This document shows positions 8,459 to 15,934 of a DNA stretch of 35,077 bases, piece by piece; position 1 is the first letter of the stretch, and every line of letters begins with the position of its first letter. The position numbers and the translations under genes are program-made. The notes under the pieces were generated by a model. That model was not told the origin of the DNA, made no database searches, and saw only the letters and a program-made list of their open reading frames with translations. This DNA is from Klenkia terrae (GTDB lineage: Bacteria; Actinomycetota; Actinomycetes; Mycobacteriales; Geodermatophilaceae). The stretch is taken from NCBI RefSeq assembly GCF_900491935.1, contig NZ_UEXK01000004.1, forward strand, positions 3,189,050-3,224,126, read 5' to 3'.

Positions 8459-9273
8459 CCGCCCCCTCGACCGCCACGAAGCTCCCGGCGCTGGCCCGGG
8501 TCTACCGGGTGCGCGCCGGCGTCGAGCTCAAGGAGTTCTTCCGGCAGCGGGAGTCGGTGGTCTTCACCCTGATGTTCCCGGTGATCCTGCTGGTGGTCTT
8601 CGGCGCCGTCCTGGACTACGAGATCGGCGGCGGGGTCACCTTCACCCAGTACTTCATGGCCGGGGTGATCGCGGCCGGCATCCTGGGCGCCAGCCTGCAG
8701 AACATGGCGATCGGCATCGCCACCGAGCGCAGCGACGGCACGCTGAAGAACCTGGCCGGGACGCCGATGCCCAAGAGCGCCTACTTCGTCGGCAAGATCG
8801 CCCAGGTCGTGGCGGTCACCGTGGCCACCATCGTGATCCTGCTGGTGGTGGGCGTGGTGCTCTACGGCATCGACCTGCCCAGCGGCACGCAGTGGCTGAC
8901 CTTCACCTGGGTCGCCGTCCTGGGGTCCGCGGCGTGCACGCTGCTGGGCATCGCGGTGTCCAGCCTGGCCAAGAACGGCCGCTCGGCCTCGGCCACGGTC
9001 ACGCCGTTCGCGCTGATCCTGCAGTTCATCTCCGGGGTGTTCTTCCGGTTCGACCAGATCCCGGAGTGGATGCAGACCATCGCCGCGGTCTTCCCGCTCA
9101 AGTGGATGGCCCAGGGCCTGCGGTCGGTCTTCCTGCCCGACGTGCTCGCCGCCCAGGAGCCCGCCGGCTCGTGGGAGCTCGGCCGGGTCGCGCTCGTGCT
9201 CACGGCCTGGGTGGCCGTCGGCCTGCTGCTGTGCGTGCGCACCTTCCGCTGGCGGGACAAGGCGGACGGGTGA
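8455..9273 (+). CDS. ABC-2 type exporter permease
   Basis: Membrane subunit of the exporter, 272 residues, of the ABC-2 membrane family. It has a cytoplasmic N-terminus, a first hydrophobic segment (SVVFTLMFPVILLVVFGAV) and six predicted transmembrane segments in all. The typical ERSDGTLKNLAGTPMPKSAY coupling stretch sits between segments 2 and 3, and PLKWMAQGLRSVF near the end is also typical. The start GTG overlaps the ATPase stop (GTGA). Together the two genes make one exporter that probably acts as a dimer of each. Drug, lipid or peptide export are all possible; I have no basis to choose. Confidence 0.92.
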   Translation: MTAPSTATKLPALARVYRVRAGVELKEFFRQRESVVFTLMFPVILLVVFGAVLDYEIGGGVTFTQYFMAGVIAAGILGASLQNMAIGIATERSDGTLKNLAGTPMPKSAYFVGKIAQVVAVTVATIVILLVVGVVLYGIDLPSGTQWLTFTWVAVLGSAACTLLGIAVSSLAKNGRSASATVTPFALILQFISGVFFRFDQIPEWMQTIAAVFPLKWMAQGLRSVFLPDVLAAQEPAGSWELGRVALVLTAWVAVGLLLCVRTFRWRDKADG

Positions 9274-9283
9274 GGCCGCCGGG

Positions 9284-9289
9284 TAGCGT
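9284..9289 (+). promoter_or_regulatory. Candidate -10 box of add (leaderless start)
   Basis: TAGCGT followed by 7 nt (CCCGGGG) and then the ATG of add. No Shine-Dalgarno sequence is present, so transcription and translation probably begin at the same base. Confidence 0.55.
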
Positions 9290-9296
9290 CCCGGGG

Positions 9297-10355
9297 ATGC
9301 CCGCACCGCTGACCCAGGAGACCCTCGTCCGCGCCCCCAAGGTGCTGCTGCACGACCACCTGGACGGCGGGCTCCGGCCGCAGACGGTGCTGGAGCTGGC
9401 CGACGCGATCGGCTACACGGGCCTGCCGGCCGACGACGCGGAGTCCCTGGGTGCCTGGTTCCGCCAGGCCGCGGACTCCGGCTCGCTGGTCCGCTACCTG
9501 GAGACCTTCGCGCACACGGTCGCGGTCATGCAGACCCCCGAGGCCGTGCAGCGGGTGGCCCGGGAGTGCGCGCTGGACCTGGCCGCCGACGGCGTCGTGC
9601 ACGCCGAGGTGCGGATGGCCCCCGAGCTGCTCACCGCGATGCCGATCGAGGCCGCCGTCGAGGCGATGCTCGACGGCTACGCCGCCGGTGCCCGGGAGGC
9701 CGGCACGATCGGCGTCGGTGCGCTGCTGTGCGCCATGCGCCAGGCCGACCGGTGGGACGAGGTGGCCGGCCTCGTCGTCCGCTACCGCGACGCCGGCGTC
9801 GTCGGCTTCGACCTGGCCGGCCCGGAGATCGGGTTCCCCGCCGACCGGCACCCCTCGGCCATCGCCGCCCTGGACGCCGCCGGTGCGCACCGCACCATCC
9901 ACGCCGGCGAGGCCGACGGGGTCGGGAGCATCCGGGGGGCCCTGGACGGCGCCCGCGCGGAGCGGCTGGGCCACGGCGTACGGATCGCCGACGAGGTGCC
10001 CGAGGACGGCGGTCCGCTGGGCCCGCTCGCCCAGCGGGTGCTCGACGAGCAGGTGACCCTCGAGGTCGCGCCGTCGTCCAACGTGCAGACCGGCGCCTAC
10101 TCCTCGCTGGCCCGCCACCCCGTCGGCCGGCTGCACCGCCTCGGGTTCGCCGTCACCCTCAACACCGACAACCGCCTGATGAGCGGGGTGTCGGTGAGCA
10201 GCGAGTTCGCCGCCGTCGTCCAGGCGCACGGCTGGACCCGGGACGACGTGCAGACGGTGACCGAGCGCGCCGTGGCCGCCGCCTTCCTCGACGACGCCGA
10301 CCGCGCCCGCCTGCTGGCGCGCGTGCGCGAGGGGTACGCCGCCCTCCCGGGGTGA
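9297..10355 (+). CDS. add: Adenosine deaminase
   Basis: It deaminates adenosine and deoxyadenosine to inosine and deoxyinosine, which PNP can then split. The 352-residue product is a metal-dependent TIM-barrel amidohydrolase. Zinc ligands HDH lie at residues 19-21 in HDHLDG. HAGE (202-205) carries the catalytic Glu, LGHG centres on His226, and NTDN places the metal-binding Asp at 291. SSNVQTG is also typical. The ATG at 9297 directly follows a -10 box with no ribosome binding site, suggesting a leaderless mRNA separate from the ABC-2 genes. It lies in the same salvage neighbourhood as cdd and deoA, an order I recall from mycobacteria. Confidence 0.95.
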   Translation: MPAPLTQETLVRAPKVLLHDHLDGGLRPQTVLELADAIGYTGLPADDAESLGAWFRQAADSGSLVRYLETFAHTVAVMQTPEAVQRVARECALDLAADGVVHAEVRMAPELLTAMPIEAAVEAMLDGYAAGAREAGTIGVGALLCAMRQADRWDEVAGLVVRYRDAGVVGFDLAGPEIGFPADRHPSAIAALDAAGAHRTIHAGEADGVGSIRGALDGARAERLGHGVRIADEVPEDGGPLGPLAQRVLDEQVTLEVAPSSNVQTGAYSSLARHPVGRLHRLGFAVTLNTDNRLMSGVSVSSEFAAVVQAHGWTRDDVQTVTERAVAAAFLDDADRARLLARVREGYAALPG

Positions 10356-10399
10356 TCACCCCCACGGGTCCGCGGGAATGCCGGAGCCCGGATCGCTGC

Positions 10400-10583
10400 T
10401 AACCTGGGCGAGTCGGCGTTCGCCGGCCACACCTCCCGGGCGGTTCTGCCCGGGGTAGAGCGCATCCGTGCAGACCTCCCGCGTCACCGCAGACGCATCC
10501 TGGGGTCGCCCAGTGAGTCCCGCCCCCCAGGCGGGCCCGGCACTACATCACGGGACGCGCCCGATACGCATCGGAGTCCCCGC
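10400..10583 (+). promoter_or_regulatory. Promoter and long structured 5' leader of the DEAD-box helicase gene
   Basis: TAACCT (10400-10405) fits a -10 box and would give a leader of about 170 nt. Visible stems include CGGC/GCCG around 10414-10425 and CCCGGGC/GCCCGGG around 10436-10455. CCTGGGG near 10499 can pair with CCCCAGG near 10527, which competes with a CCCGCC/GGCGGG hairpin at the same place. The ribosome binding site GGAG is at 10573-10576. Mutually exclusive stems suggest regulation of this leader, as is known for cold-induced helicase genes, but no Rfam family is assigned here. Confidence 0.4.
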
Positions 10584-12197
10584 TTGTCCTCGTTCGACAC
10601 TGTCGACACCAGCACCACCGTTCCCACCGACGCTCCCGAGGCCGTCGTCGAGACCGCCCCCGAGGCCGTCGAGACCGCCCCGGAGCCCACCGGCCCCTCG
10701 TTCGCCCAGCTCGGTCTCCAGCAGCAGCTGGTCACCGCCCTGGAGCGCAAGGGCATCAAGCACCCCTTCGCCATCCAGACGTCGGCCCTGCCCGACGCCA
10801 TGGCCGGCCGCGACGTCCTCGGCAAGGCAGCCACCGGCTCGGGCAAGACCCTCGCCTTCGGCCTGCCGCTGCTGCACCGCCTCGGCCAGGACGTCCAGCA
10901 GGGCCGCCGCGCCCCGCGCGGGCTGGTCCTCGTGCCGACCCGTGAGCTCGCGCAGCAGGTGCACGACGCGCTGGCCCCGCTGGGCCAGTCCAACGGCGTG
11001 CAGCTCGCCGCGGTCTACGGCGGCGCCTCGATGTACCGCCAGATCCAGCAGCTGCGCCGCGGCGTCGACGTCGTCATCGCGACGCCGGGTCGCCTGCAGG
11101 ACCTGATCAACCAGGGCGAGTGCTCGCTCACCGACGTCGAGATCTCGATCATCGACGAGGCGGACTTCATGTCCGACCTGGGCTTCCTGCCCGTGGTGAA
11201 GGAGCTGCTCGACCAGACCCGCTCCGACGGCCAGCGCCTGCTCTTCTCGGCCACCCTGGACGGCGAGGTCGACAGCCTGGTCCGTCGCTACCTCAAGGAC
11301 CCGGCGCGCCACTCGGTCGTCACCGCGGCCGACGCCGCCCCGCCGGCCGAGCACCGCGCCTACAGCGTGTCCTTCCCGGACCGCCTCAAGGTCACCGAGC
11401 AGCTCGCCGCCCGCCCGGGCCGCACGATCATCTTCGTGCGCACCCAGCACGGTGCCGACCGGCTCGCCGACAACCTGCAGCAGGTCGGCATCAAGGCCGA
11501 GCCGATCCACGGTGGTCTGCCGCAGTCGGCCCGCCGCCGCGCGCTCGAGGCGTTCACCGACGCCCGCTCGCCGGTCCTGGTCGCCACCGACGTCGCCGCC
11601 CGCGGCATCCACGTCGACGACGTCTCGCTGGTCGTGCACTACGACCCGCCGGCCGACCACAAGACCTACCTGCACCGCTCCGGCCGCACCGCGCGCGCCG
11701 GTGCCGCGGGTGTCGTCGTGTCGCTGCTGCTGCCCGACCAGGTGGGCCAGGCCAAGCGCCGGTTCCGCCAGGCCGCCATCAACACCGACGTCTCCCGGAT
11801 CCGTCCGGGTGACGCCCCGATCGCCGAGCTGGTCGCCGCCGGCGTCCACGTGGGGCCGGTCGAGCGCCCCGCCCGCCCCTCGCGGGGCGGCCGGGGCAGC
11901 GGCCGCCCGCGCCGGGACGGCGACCGTCGTCCCCCGCGTCGGGACGGCGACCGCTCGGCCCGCTCCTTCGGCGACCGTCCGGCCCGCCCGGCCGGTGACC
12001 GGCCCGCCTACGGCGAGCGCACCGAGCGCCCCGCCTACGGCGACCGCCCGGTCCGCTCGGACCGCCCCGCCTACGGGGACCGTCCCGCCCGCCCGTCGGG
12101 TGACCGGCCCTCCTACGGCGACCGGCGCCCCGGGGGCTCGCGTCCCCAGGGCGGCGGCGCCGGTGGGCGCCCGCCGCGCCCGGCCCGCTCGTTCTGA
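10584..12197 (+). CDS. DEAD-box ATP-dependent RNA helicase
   Basis: It unwinds RNA duplexes in ribosome assembly, mRNA decay or cold adaptation. The 537-residue protein has a low-complexity acidic N-terminus (about 1-35), a Q-motif region and motif I ATGSGKT at 83-89. PTRELA, ATPGR and DEAD at 191-194 follow, then SAT and the C-terminal motifs ATDVAARGIH and HRSGRTARAG. From about residue 425 the tail is Arg/Gly/Pro rich with imperfect repeats of the type DRPAYGDRPARPSG, a disordered RNA-binding extension. TTG at 10584 is the start, with GGAG 7 nt upstream. It is monocistronic, with its own promoter and terminator. RhlE/DeaD-type naming is possible, but I do not assign a symbol. Confidence 0.94.
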   Translation: MSSFDTVDTSTTVPTDAPEAVVETAPEAVETAPEPTGPSFAQLGLQQQLVTALERKGIKHPFAIQTSALPDAMAGRDVLGKAATGSGKTLAFGLPLLHRLGQDVQQGRRAPRGLVLVPTRELAQQVHDALAPLGQSNGVQLAAVYGGASMYRQIQQLRRGVDVVIATPGRLQDLINQGECSLTDVEISIIDEADFMSDLGFLPVVKELLDQTRSDGQRLLFSATLDGEVDSLVRRYLKDPARHSVVTAADAAPPAEHRAYSVSFPDRLKVTEQLAARPGRTIIFVRTQHGADRLADNLQQVGIKAEPIHGGLPQSARRRALEAFTDARSPVLVATDVAARGIHVDDVSLVVHYDPPADHKTYLHRSGRTARAGAAGVVVSLLLPDQVGQAKRRFRQAAINTDVSRIRPGDAPIAELVAAGVHVGPVERPARPSRGGRGSGRPRRDGDRRPPRRDGDRSARSFGDRPARPAGDRPAYGERTERPAYGDRPVRSDRPAYGDRPARPSGDRPSYGDRRPGGSRPQGGGAGGRPPRPARSF

Positions 12198-12211
12198 GCT
12201 GATCCACCGCT

Positions 12212-12245
12212 GACGGCCGGTCCCCCCACGGGGGGACCGGCCGTC
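12212..12245 (+). terminator. Rho-independent-like terminator of the helicase gene
   Basis: GACGGCCGGTCCCCC (12212-12226) pairs with the exact complement at 12231-12245, with a 4-nt loop CACG between. It starts 14 nt after the helicase stop. There is no T-run, which is common for GC-rich actinobacterial terminators. Confidence 0.8.
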
Positions 12246-12269
12246 GGTCGTCGTGGGGTCCCTGCAGGG

Positions 12270-12342
12270 GTTGATCATCGTCATCTGCAGGCCGGACGCG
12301 CCGCCCGACGGCGTGTCACCCCTGCACCTGACGATGATCAAC
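12270..12342. repeat. 73-nt REP-like palindrome between convergent genes
   Basis: GTTGATCATCGTCA (12270-12283) is an exact inverted copy of 12329-12342. After a 2-nt mismatch TGCAGG (12286-12291) pairs with CCTGCA (12321-12326). Inside, GACGCGCCG (12295-12303) pairs with CGGCGTGTC (12309-12317) with one G-U pair and a 5-nt loop. About 29 base pairs form in all. It sits beyond the helicase terminator and is AT-richer than its surroundings at the base of the stem. It could be a bidirectional terminator, a protein binding site or a copy of a dispersed palindromic repeat. Confidence 0.7.
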
Positions 12343-12382
12343 AGCTGCCGGGCGGCGTGGCCGCCGCGGCCGCGGGTCCCGA

Positions 12383-12406
12383 ACCCGGGGAGGCTGCTCC
12401 CCGGGT
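12383..12406 (-). terminator. Terminator hairpin of the minus-strand acidic protein gene
   Basis: ACCCGGGGAG (12383-12392) and CTCCCCGGGT (12397-12406) form a perfect 10-bp stem with loop GCTG, 6 nt past the stop of the minus-strand gene. Being palindromic it could also act on plus-strand read-through, where CCTTCTTC follows. Confidence 0.7.
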
Positions 12407-12412
12407 CCTTCT

Positions 12413-13768
12413 TCAGTCGCGGAAGACCAGGGCGGTGCTGATCTCGCGGACCAGCTCGTCCCAGGGACCGGTCAGCACGGCGGCGTCCTCGGCCCGCAGC
12501 GCCGCACCGGGGGTGGCCTCGGCGCGGGCGGCGGCCTGGCCCAGCGGGGTGCCCGGGGCCAGCAGCGCGTCGACGCGCTCCAGCCGGGCGTACTCGGCCA
12601 GGTCCCGGACGCCCTCCAGCGGCTGCACGAGCACGCTGTGGTCGACCAGCCCGGCCGCGCCGTCGGCGACCTCGGCGAGCACCTCGGCCACCTCGACCAG
12701 GTCGTAGCGGTCCTGGTCCACCGGCAGCGGCAGCGTGTCGGTGTCGGCCACCTCGGGCCAGGAGGCGACCTCGGTCAGGTCGTGGTCCTCGTCGCCGCGG
12801 ACGAAGGCCCGCAGCTCCGCCGGGGTGCCGAACAGGTAGACCTCGCGGTCGGCGCCCAGGAAGCGGGAGTCGTCCTCGACGTAGCAGCGCAGGGTGAGCC
12901 CGGCGCCCTCGGGGACGACGACCTCGACGGGCAGGATGCCGACGCCCTCCCAGAACCCGGCCGCGGCGGCCACCGCTGCGGGGTCCACGGCGACCCGGCT
13001 GCCGCTGCTGATCGTGCTGGTGGGGGTGGCCGCGGCGGTGTCGCCCTCGACCACCTCGATGTCCTCGTCGTCGTCGTCCACCTCGTCGTCCCCGGCCGGC
13101 TCGACGGCGGCCGACTCGCTGGCCGAGGGGTACGCGTCGAGCTCGGTGGTGCCCGCGCCGGTCCAGTCCAGGTGCTCGTCGAGCTCCTCGACGACGTCCT
13201 CCCAGAGCTCGTCGACGGCGCCGCCGAGGCGGATCCAGGCGTCCTCGCCGGCCCGGCCGACGAAGGCGTCGATGCCCAGGCCGAGCATGGCGACCTCGGG
13301 CTTGGCCATCAGCTCGGCGACGGACTCGAACGCGGTGTCGTCGTCGTCCTCGTCGTCGTCCTCGTCGTCGTCCGGGGCGGTGTCGCAGACCTCGGCGAGC
13401 CGGCCGACGATCTCGAACGTCGCGGCGAGCTCCTCGACGGCCCAGCGGTCGGGGTTCTCGGCCATGACGTCGTAGACGCCGTCCAGGTCGTACCGGTGGT
13501 CGTCGTCGGGGGTGACGTCGGCGGCGTCGAGCCCGGCCACGACCGGCCACACGGGGTGGTCGGCCAGGTCGTGGTCGGTGCGGGTGCGGCAGAACACCGC
13601 CAGCGCCGCGGGGGAGGGGAACAGGTGCACCACGGAGGTGTCGCCCTTGGTGCCGCCGAGGAACGCCTGCCACTCCTCGCCGTCCTCCTCCCACGGCGGT
13701 GCCCACAGGGTGTAGCCCGTGCGGTCGTCGAGGGTGAGGGCGATGGGGACGATGCTGGGCCTGGCCAC
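12413..13768 (-). CDS. Acidic internally duplicated protein of unknown function
   Basis: The 451-residue product matches no enzyme family I can name with certainty. It consists of two related halves. One (about residues 45-110) contains VVHLFPSPAALAVFCRTRTD followed by HDLADHPVWPVVAG and ends RYDLDGVYDVMAE. The other (about 290-370) contains EVYLFGTPAELRAFVRGDED followed by HDLTEVASWPEVAD and ends RYDLVEVAEVLAE. They are joined by very acidic stretches (DDDEDDDEDDDD near 130 and DDEVDDDDEDIEV near 225). There is no signal peptide or membrane segment, so it is cytosolic. GTG at 13768 is preferred because AGGA lies 7 nt upstream; GTG at 13774 is too close. I faintly recall similar actinobacterial proteins labelled primosomal protein, but the sequence gives no support for that role. 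Confidence 0.85.
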   Translation of the reverse strand: MARPSIVPIALTLDDRTGYTLWAPPWEEDGEEWQAFLGGTKGDTSVVHLFPSPAALAVFCRTRTDHDLADHPVWPVVAGLDAADVTPDDDHRYDLDGVYDVMAENPDRWAVEELAATFEIVGRLAEVCDTAPDDDEDDDEDDDDTAFESVAELMAKPEVAMLGLGIDAFVGRAGEDAWIRLGGAVDELWEDVVEELDEHLDWTGAGTTELDAYPSASESAAVEPAGDDEVDDDDEDIEVVEGDTAAATPTSTISSGSRVAVDPAAVAAAAGFWEGVGILPVEVVVPEGAGLTLRCYVEDDSRFLGADREVYLFGTPAELRAFVRGDEDHDLTEVASWPEVADTDTLPLPVDQDRYDLVEVAEVLAEVADGAAGLVDHSVLVQPLEGVRDLAEYARLERVDALLAPGTPLGQAAARAEATPGAALRAEDAAVLTGPWDELVREISTALVFRD

Positions 13769-13796
13769 GGGCACATCCTGCCGTGTCCGGCTGGGA

Positions 13797-15347
13797 TCAG
13801 CCCTGCGGGTCCACCGCGGGCACGGAGCGCTCCCGCCAGACGGTGGCGACGAGGACCGCGGCGGCGACCATCACGGCCACGCCGATGCCGGCCGCGACGT
13901 CCATGCCGGCGCTGAACGCGGCCCGGGCGCTGTCGGCCACCGCGGTCGCGGTGCCGCCGGGCAGGCCCTCGGCGACGTCCACGGCGCCGCCCAGCGTGCT
14001 GGCCGCGGCCCGCTGGCCGGCGTCCAACCCCTCGGGCAGCACGAGCCGGGCGGTGTAGACCGCGCCCAGGACACTGCCCAGCACCGCGACGCCCAGACCG
14101 GTGCCGAGCTCGTAGGCGGTCTCGCTGACGGCGCTGGCCTGGCCGGCCCGCTCGGGCGGTGCGGCCGTGAGGATGGCGTCGTTGGTCAGCGTCTCGGACA
14201 GCCCGGCGCCGGCGGCGACCAGGCCGAACGCCACGACCACCAGCGCGACGCCGGAGTCGGGCCCCAGCCGGGTGGCGACGACGTAGCCCGCCGCACCCAG
14301 CAGCAGCCCGGCCACCACCAGCCAGCGCACCGGGGCGACCTTCGCCAGCGGGACGGCGGCCAGGCCGGCGAGCACGGAGGCGACGAGGCCGGGCACCAGC
14401 AGCAGGCCGGCGTCCAGCGGGCTGACGTCCAGCACGAGCTGCAGGTACTGCGAGGTGAGCAGCAGCAGCCCGGTCAGCGCGGCGATGCTGAGCAGGTTGG
14501 CGCTGATCGCCGCGCTGACCACGCGGGAGCGGAACAGCCGCAGGTCCATCAGCGGGTCGGGGCCGGTGAGCTGGCGCCGGACGAACGCGACACCGCTGGC
14601 CACGCCGACCACCCCGGCGGCGACCCCGGCCAGCGGCGCGGAGCCGGCGGCGAGGGTCTTGATCGCGTAGACCACCGGCAGCATCGTCGACAGCGACAGC
14701 GCGACGCTGACCGGGTCGAGCCGGCCGGGGCAGGGGTCGCGGCTCTCGGGCAGCAGGACCGGGCCGACCACCAGCAGCAGGGCGAGCACGGGGACGTTGA
14801 CCAGGAAGACCGAGCCCCACCAGAAGTGCTCGAGCAGCCAGCCGCCCAGGATCGGGCCCAGGGCGGCGCCGCCGGAGAAGCCGGCCGCCCACACCGCGAT
14901 GGCCAGGCGGCGCTGCTGCCGGTCCAGGAACAGGTTGCGCAGCAGCGACAGGGTGGAGGGCATGAGCGCGGCGCCGAACAGGCCCTGCAGGGCGCGGGCG
15001 GCGATCAGCCACCGGACGTCGGGGGCGTAGGCGGCCAGCACGGAGGCGATGCCGAACCCGGCGGCGCCGATCAGCAGCATGCGGCGCCGGCCGAACCGGT
15101 CGCCCAGGGTGCCCGCGGTGATCAGCAGGCCGGCCAGCACCAGCGGGTAGACGTCCACCGCCCACAGCAGCTCGGTGCCGGTGGGCACCAGCGCGCGGGT
15201 GATGGACGGGACGGCGAAGGTCAGCACCGTGCCGTCCACGGACACGAGCAGGACCGGGAGCATCAGGACGAGCAGGCCCGTCCACTCCCGCCGTCCGGCC
15301 CGGGGGGTGCTGGCGTCGACCGCCGCGGCGGTCGGGGTGGTGCTCAT
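13797..15347 (-). CDS. MFS drug exporter, DHA2 (14-TMS, EmrB/QacA) family
   Basis: Inner-membrane proton antiporter, 516 residues, with about 14 hydrophobic segments. The first helix carries LPVLLVSVDGTVLTFAVPSI, typical of the QacA/LfrA branch with its Asp in helix 1. Motif A appears as GTLGDRFGRRRML, and motif C-like ILGGWLLEHFWW follows. Such pumps export cationic drugs, dyes or antibiotics. ATG at 15347 is chosen; GAGGGA lies just upstream. It is divergent from a TetR regulator across a 55-bp gap containing an 18-bp palindrome, so induction by the pump's substrates is likely. It ends 28 bp before the acidic protein gene, which may be co-transcribed. Confidence 0.92.
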   Translation of the reverse strand: MSTTPTAAAVDASTPRAGRREWTGLLVLMLPVLLVSVDGTVLTFAVPSITRALVPTGTELLWAVDVYPLVLAGLLITAGTLGDRFGRRRMLLIGAAGFGIASVLAAYAPDVRWLIAARALQGLFGAALMPSTLSLLRNLFLDRQQRRLAIAVWAAGFSGGAALGPILGGWLLEHFWWGSVFLVNVPVLALLLVVGPVLLPESRDPCPGRLDPVSVALSLSTMLPVVYAIKTLAAGSAPLAGVAAGVVGVASGVAFVRRQLTGPDPLMDLRLFRSRVVSAAISANLLSIAALTGLLLLTSQYLQLVLDVSPLDAGLLLVPGLVASVLAGLAAVPLAKVAPVRWLVVAGLLLGAAGYVVATRLGPDSGVALVVVAFGLVAAGAGLSETLTNDAILTAAPPERAGQASAVSETAYELGTGLGVAVLGSVLGAVYTARLVLPEGLDAGQRAAASTLGGAVDVAEGLPGGTATAVADSARAAFSAGMDVAAGIGVAVMVAAAVLVATVWRERSVPAVDPQG

Positions 15348-15373
15348 GGTCCCTCGATCAGTCGGTGTGGTTC

Positions 15374-15391
15374 GTACCGTCCAGACGGTAC
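15374..15391. promoter_or_regulatory. TetR operator, perfect palindrome
   Basis: GTACCGTCCAGACGGTAC has 8-bp arms around a CA spacer. It lies between the divergent MFS and TetR genes, and its right arm overlaps the -10 box of the regulator. It is the obvious binding site of the adjacent TetR protein for both genes. Confidence 0.85.
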
Positions 15392-15394
15392 AGT
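15389..15394 (+). promoter_or_regulatory. Candidate -10 box of the TetR gene, overlapping the operator
   Basis: TACAGT lies 8 nt before the ATG at 15403 with no Shine-Dalgarno sequence between, implying a leaderless mRNA. Its first three bases are inside the operator, so repressor binding would block RNA polymerase (autorepression). Confidence 0.5.
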
Positions 15395-15402
15395 AATTGA
15401 CC

Positions 15403-15927
15403 ATGGCGAGACCGTCGAACCGCGACCGCGTGCTGGACGCCTACGAGACCCTGCTGGTCGAGGGGGCCGGGGCCACCGTCACCCTCGACGCGGTGGCCGA
15501 GGCCGGCGCGGTGTCCAAGGGCGGGCTGCTCTACCACTTCCCGAGCAAGGACGCGCTGGTCGACGGTCTGGCCGACCGGCTGCGGTCGCGTGCCGCCGAG
15601 GACGTCGAGCGGCTGCGGGCGGCACCCGAGGGCCCGGTCGCCTACTGGGTCCGGACGGCGAACGAGGACGTCGCGGCCGGGCTGTCCCGCACGTACCAGG
15701 CCCTGCTCGGGCTGGCCGGCACCGGTCAGCCCAGCGCCCGCCGGGCCATCGCCGACGTCGAGCGGGGCTGGAGCGCTGCTCTCGAGGAGCTGATCGCCGA
15801 CCCGGTGGTGGCCCGGCTGGTCCGGCTGGTCGGCGACGGCCTCTACCTGGAGGGGCTCACCGGGCTGCCCGGCCCCGCCGACGACTCGGCCTTGATCGCG
15901 GTGCTCGAACGCCTCGCCCGCCCCTGA
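15403..15927 (+). CDS. TetR-family transcriptional regulator of the MFS exporter
   Basis: DNA-binding repressor of 174 residues. The N-terminal helix-turn-helix runs from about residue 25 to 50 (TLDAVAEAGAVSKGGLLYHF, then PSKDAL), the canonical TetR pattern with a YHF recognition-helix end. The C-terminal part is a helical ligand-binding domain with no assigned inducer. ATG at 15403 is preferred over the in-frame TTG at 15397 because the -10 box is 8 nt upstream and no ribosome binding site exists. It is divergent from the DHA2 exporter with a palindrome between, so it most likely represses the pump and itself. It ends 7 nt from the convergent ALDH-like gene. Confidence 0.94.
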   Translation: MARPSNRDRVLDAYETLLVEGAGATVTLDAVAEAGAVSKGGLLYHFPSKDALVDGLADRLRSRAAEDVERLRAAPEGPVAYWVRTANEDVAAGLSRTYQALLGLAGTGQPSARRAIADVERGWSAALEELIADPVVARLVRLVGDGLYLEGLTGLPGPADDSALIAVLERLARP

Positions 15928-15934
15928 CCGCCGG

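Noticed and set aside
12253-12441. 62-codon plus-strand frame across the palindrome
   Set aside because: It has no ribosome binding site. Its sequence is dictated by the inverted repeat and the terminator, and it runs into the 3' end of the convergent gene.
10548-13706. 1052-codon minus-strand open frame spanning the helicase and the acidic protein gene
   Set aside because: It runs antisense to the helicase and out of frame with the true minus-strand gene at 12413-13768, crosses three terminator-like hairpins, and its product is Arg/Gly low-complexity sequence.
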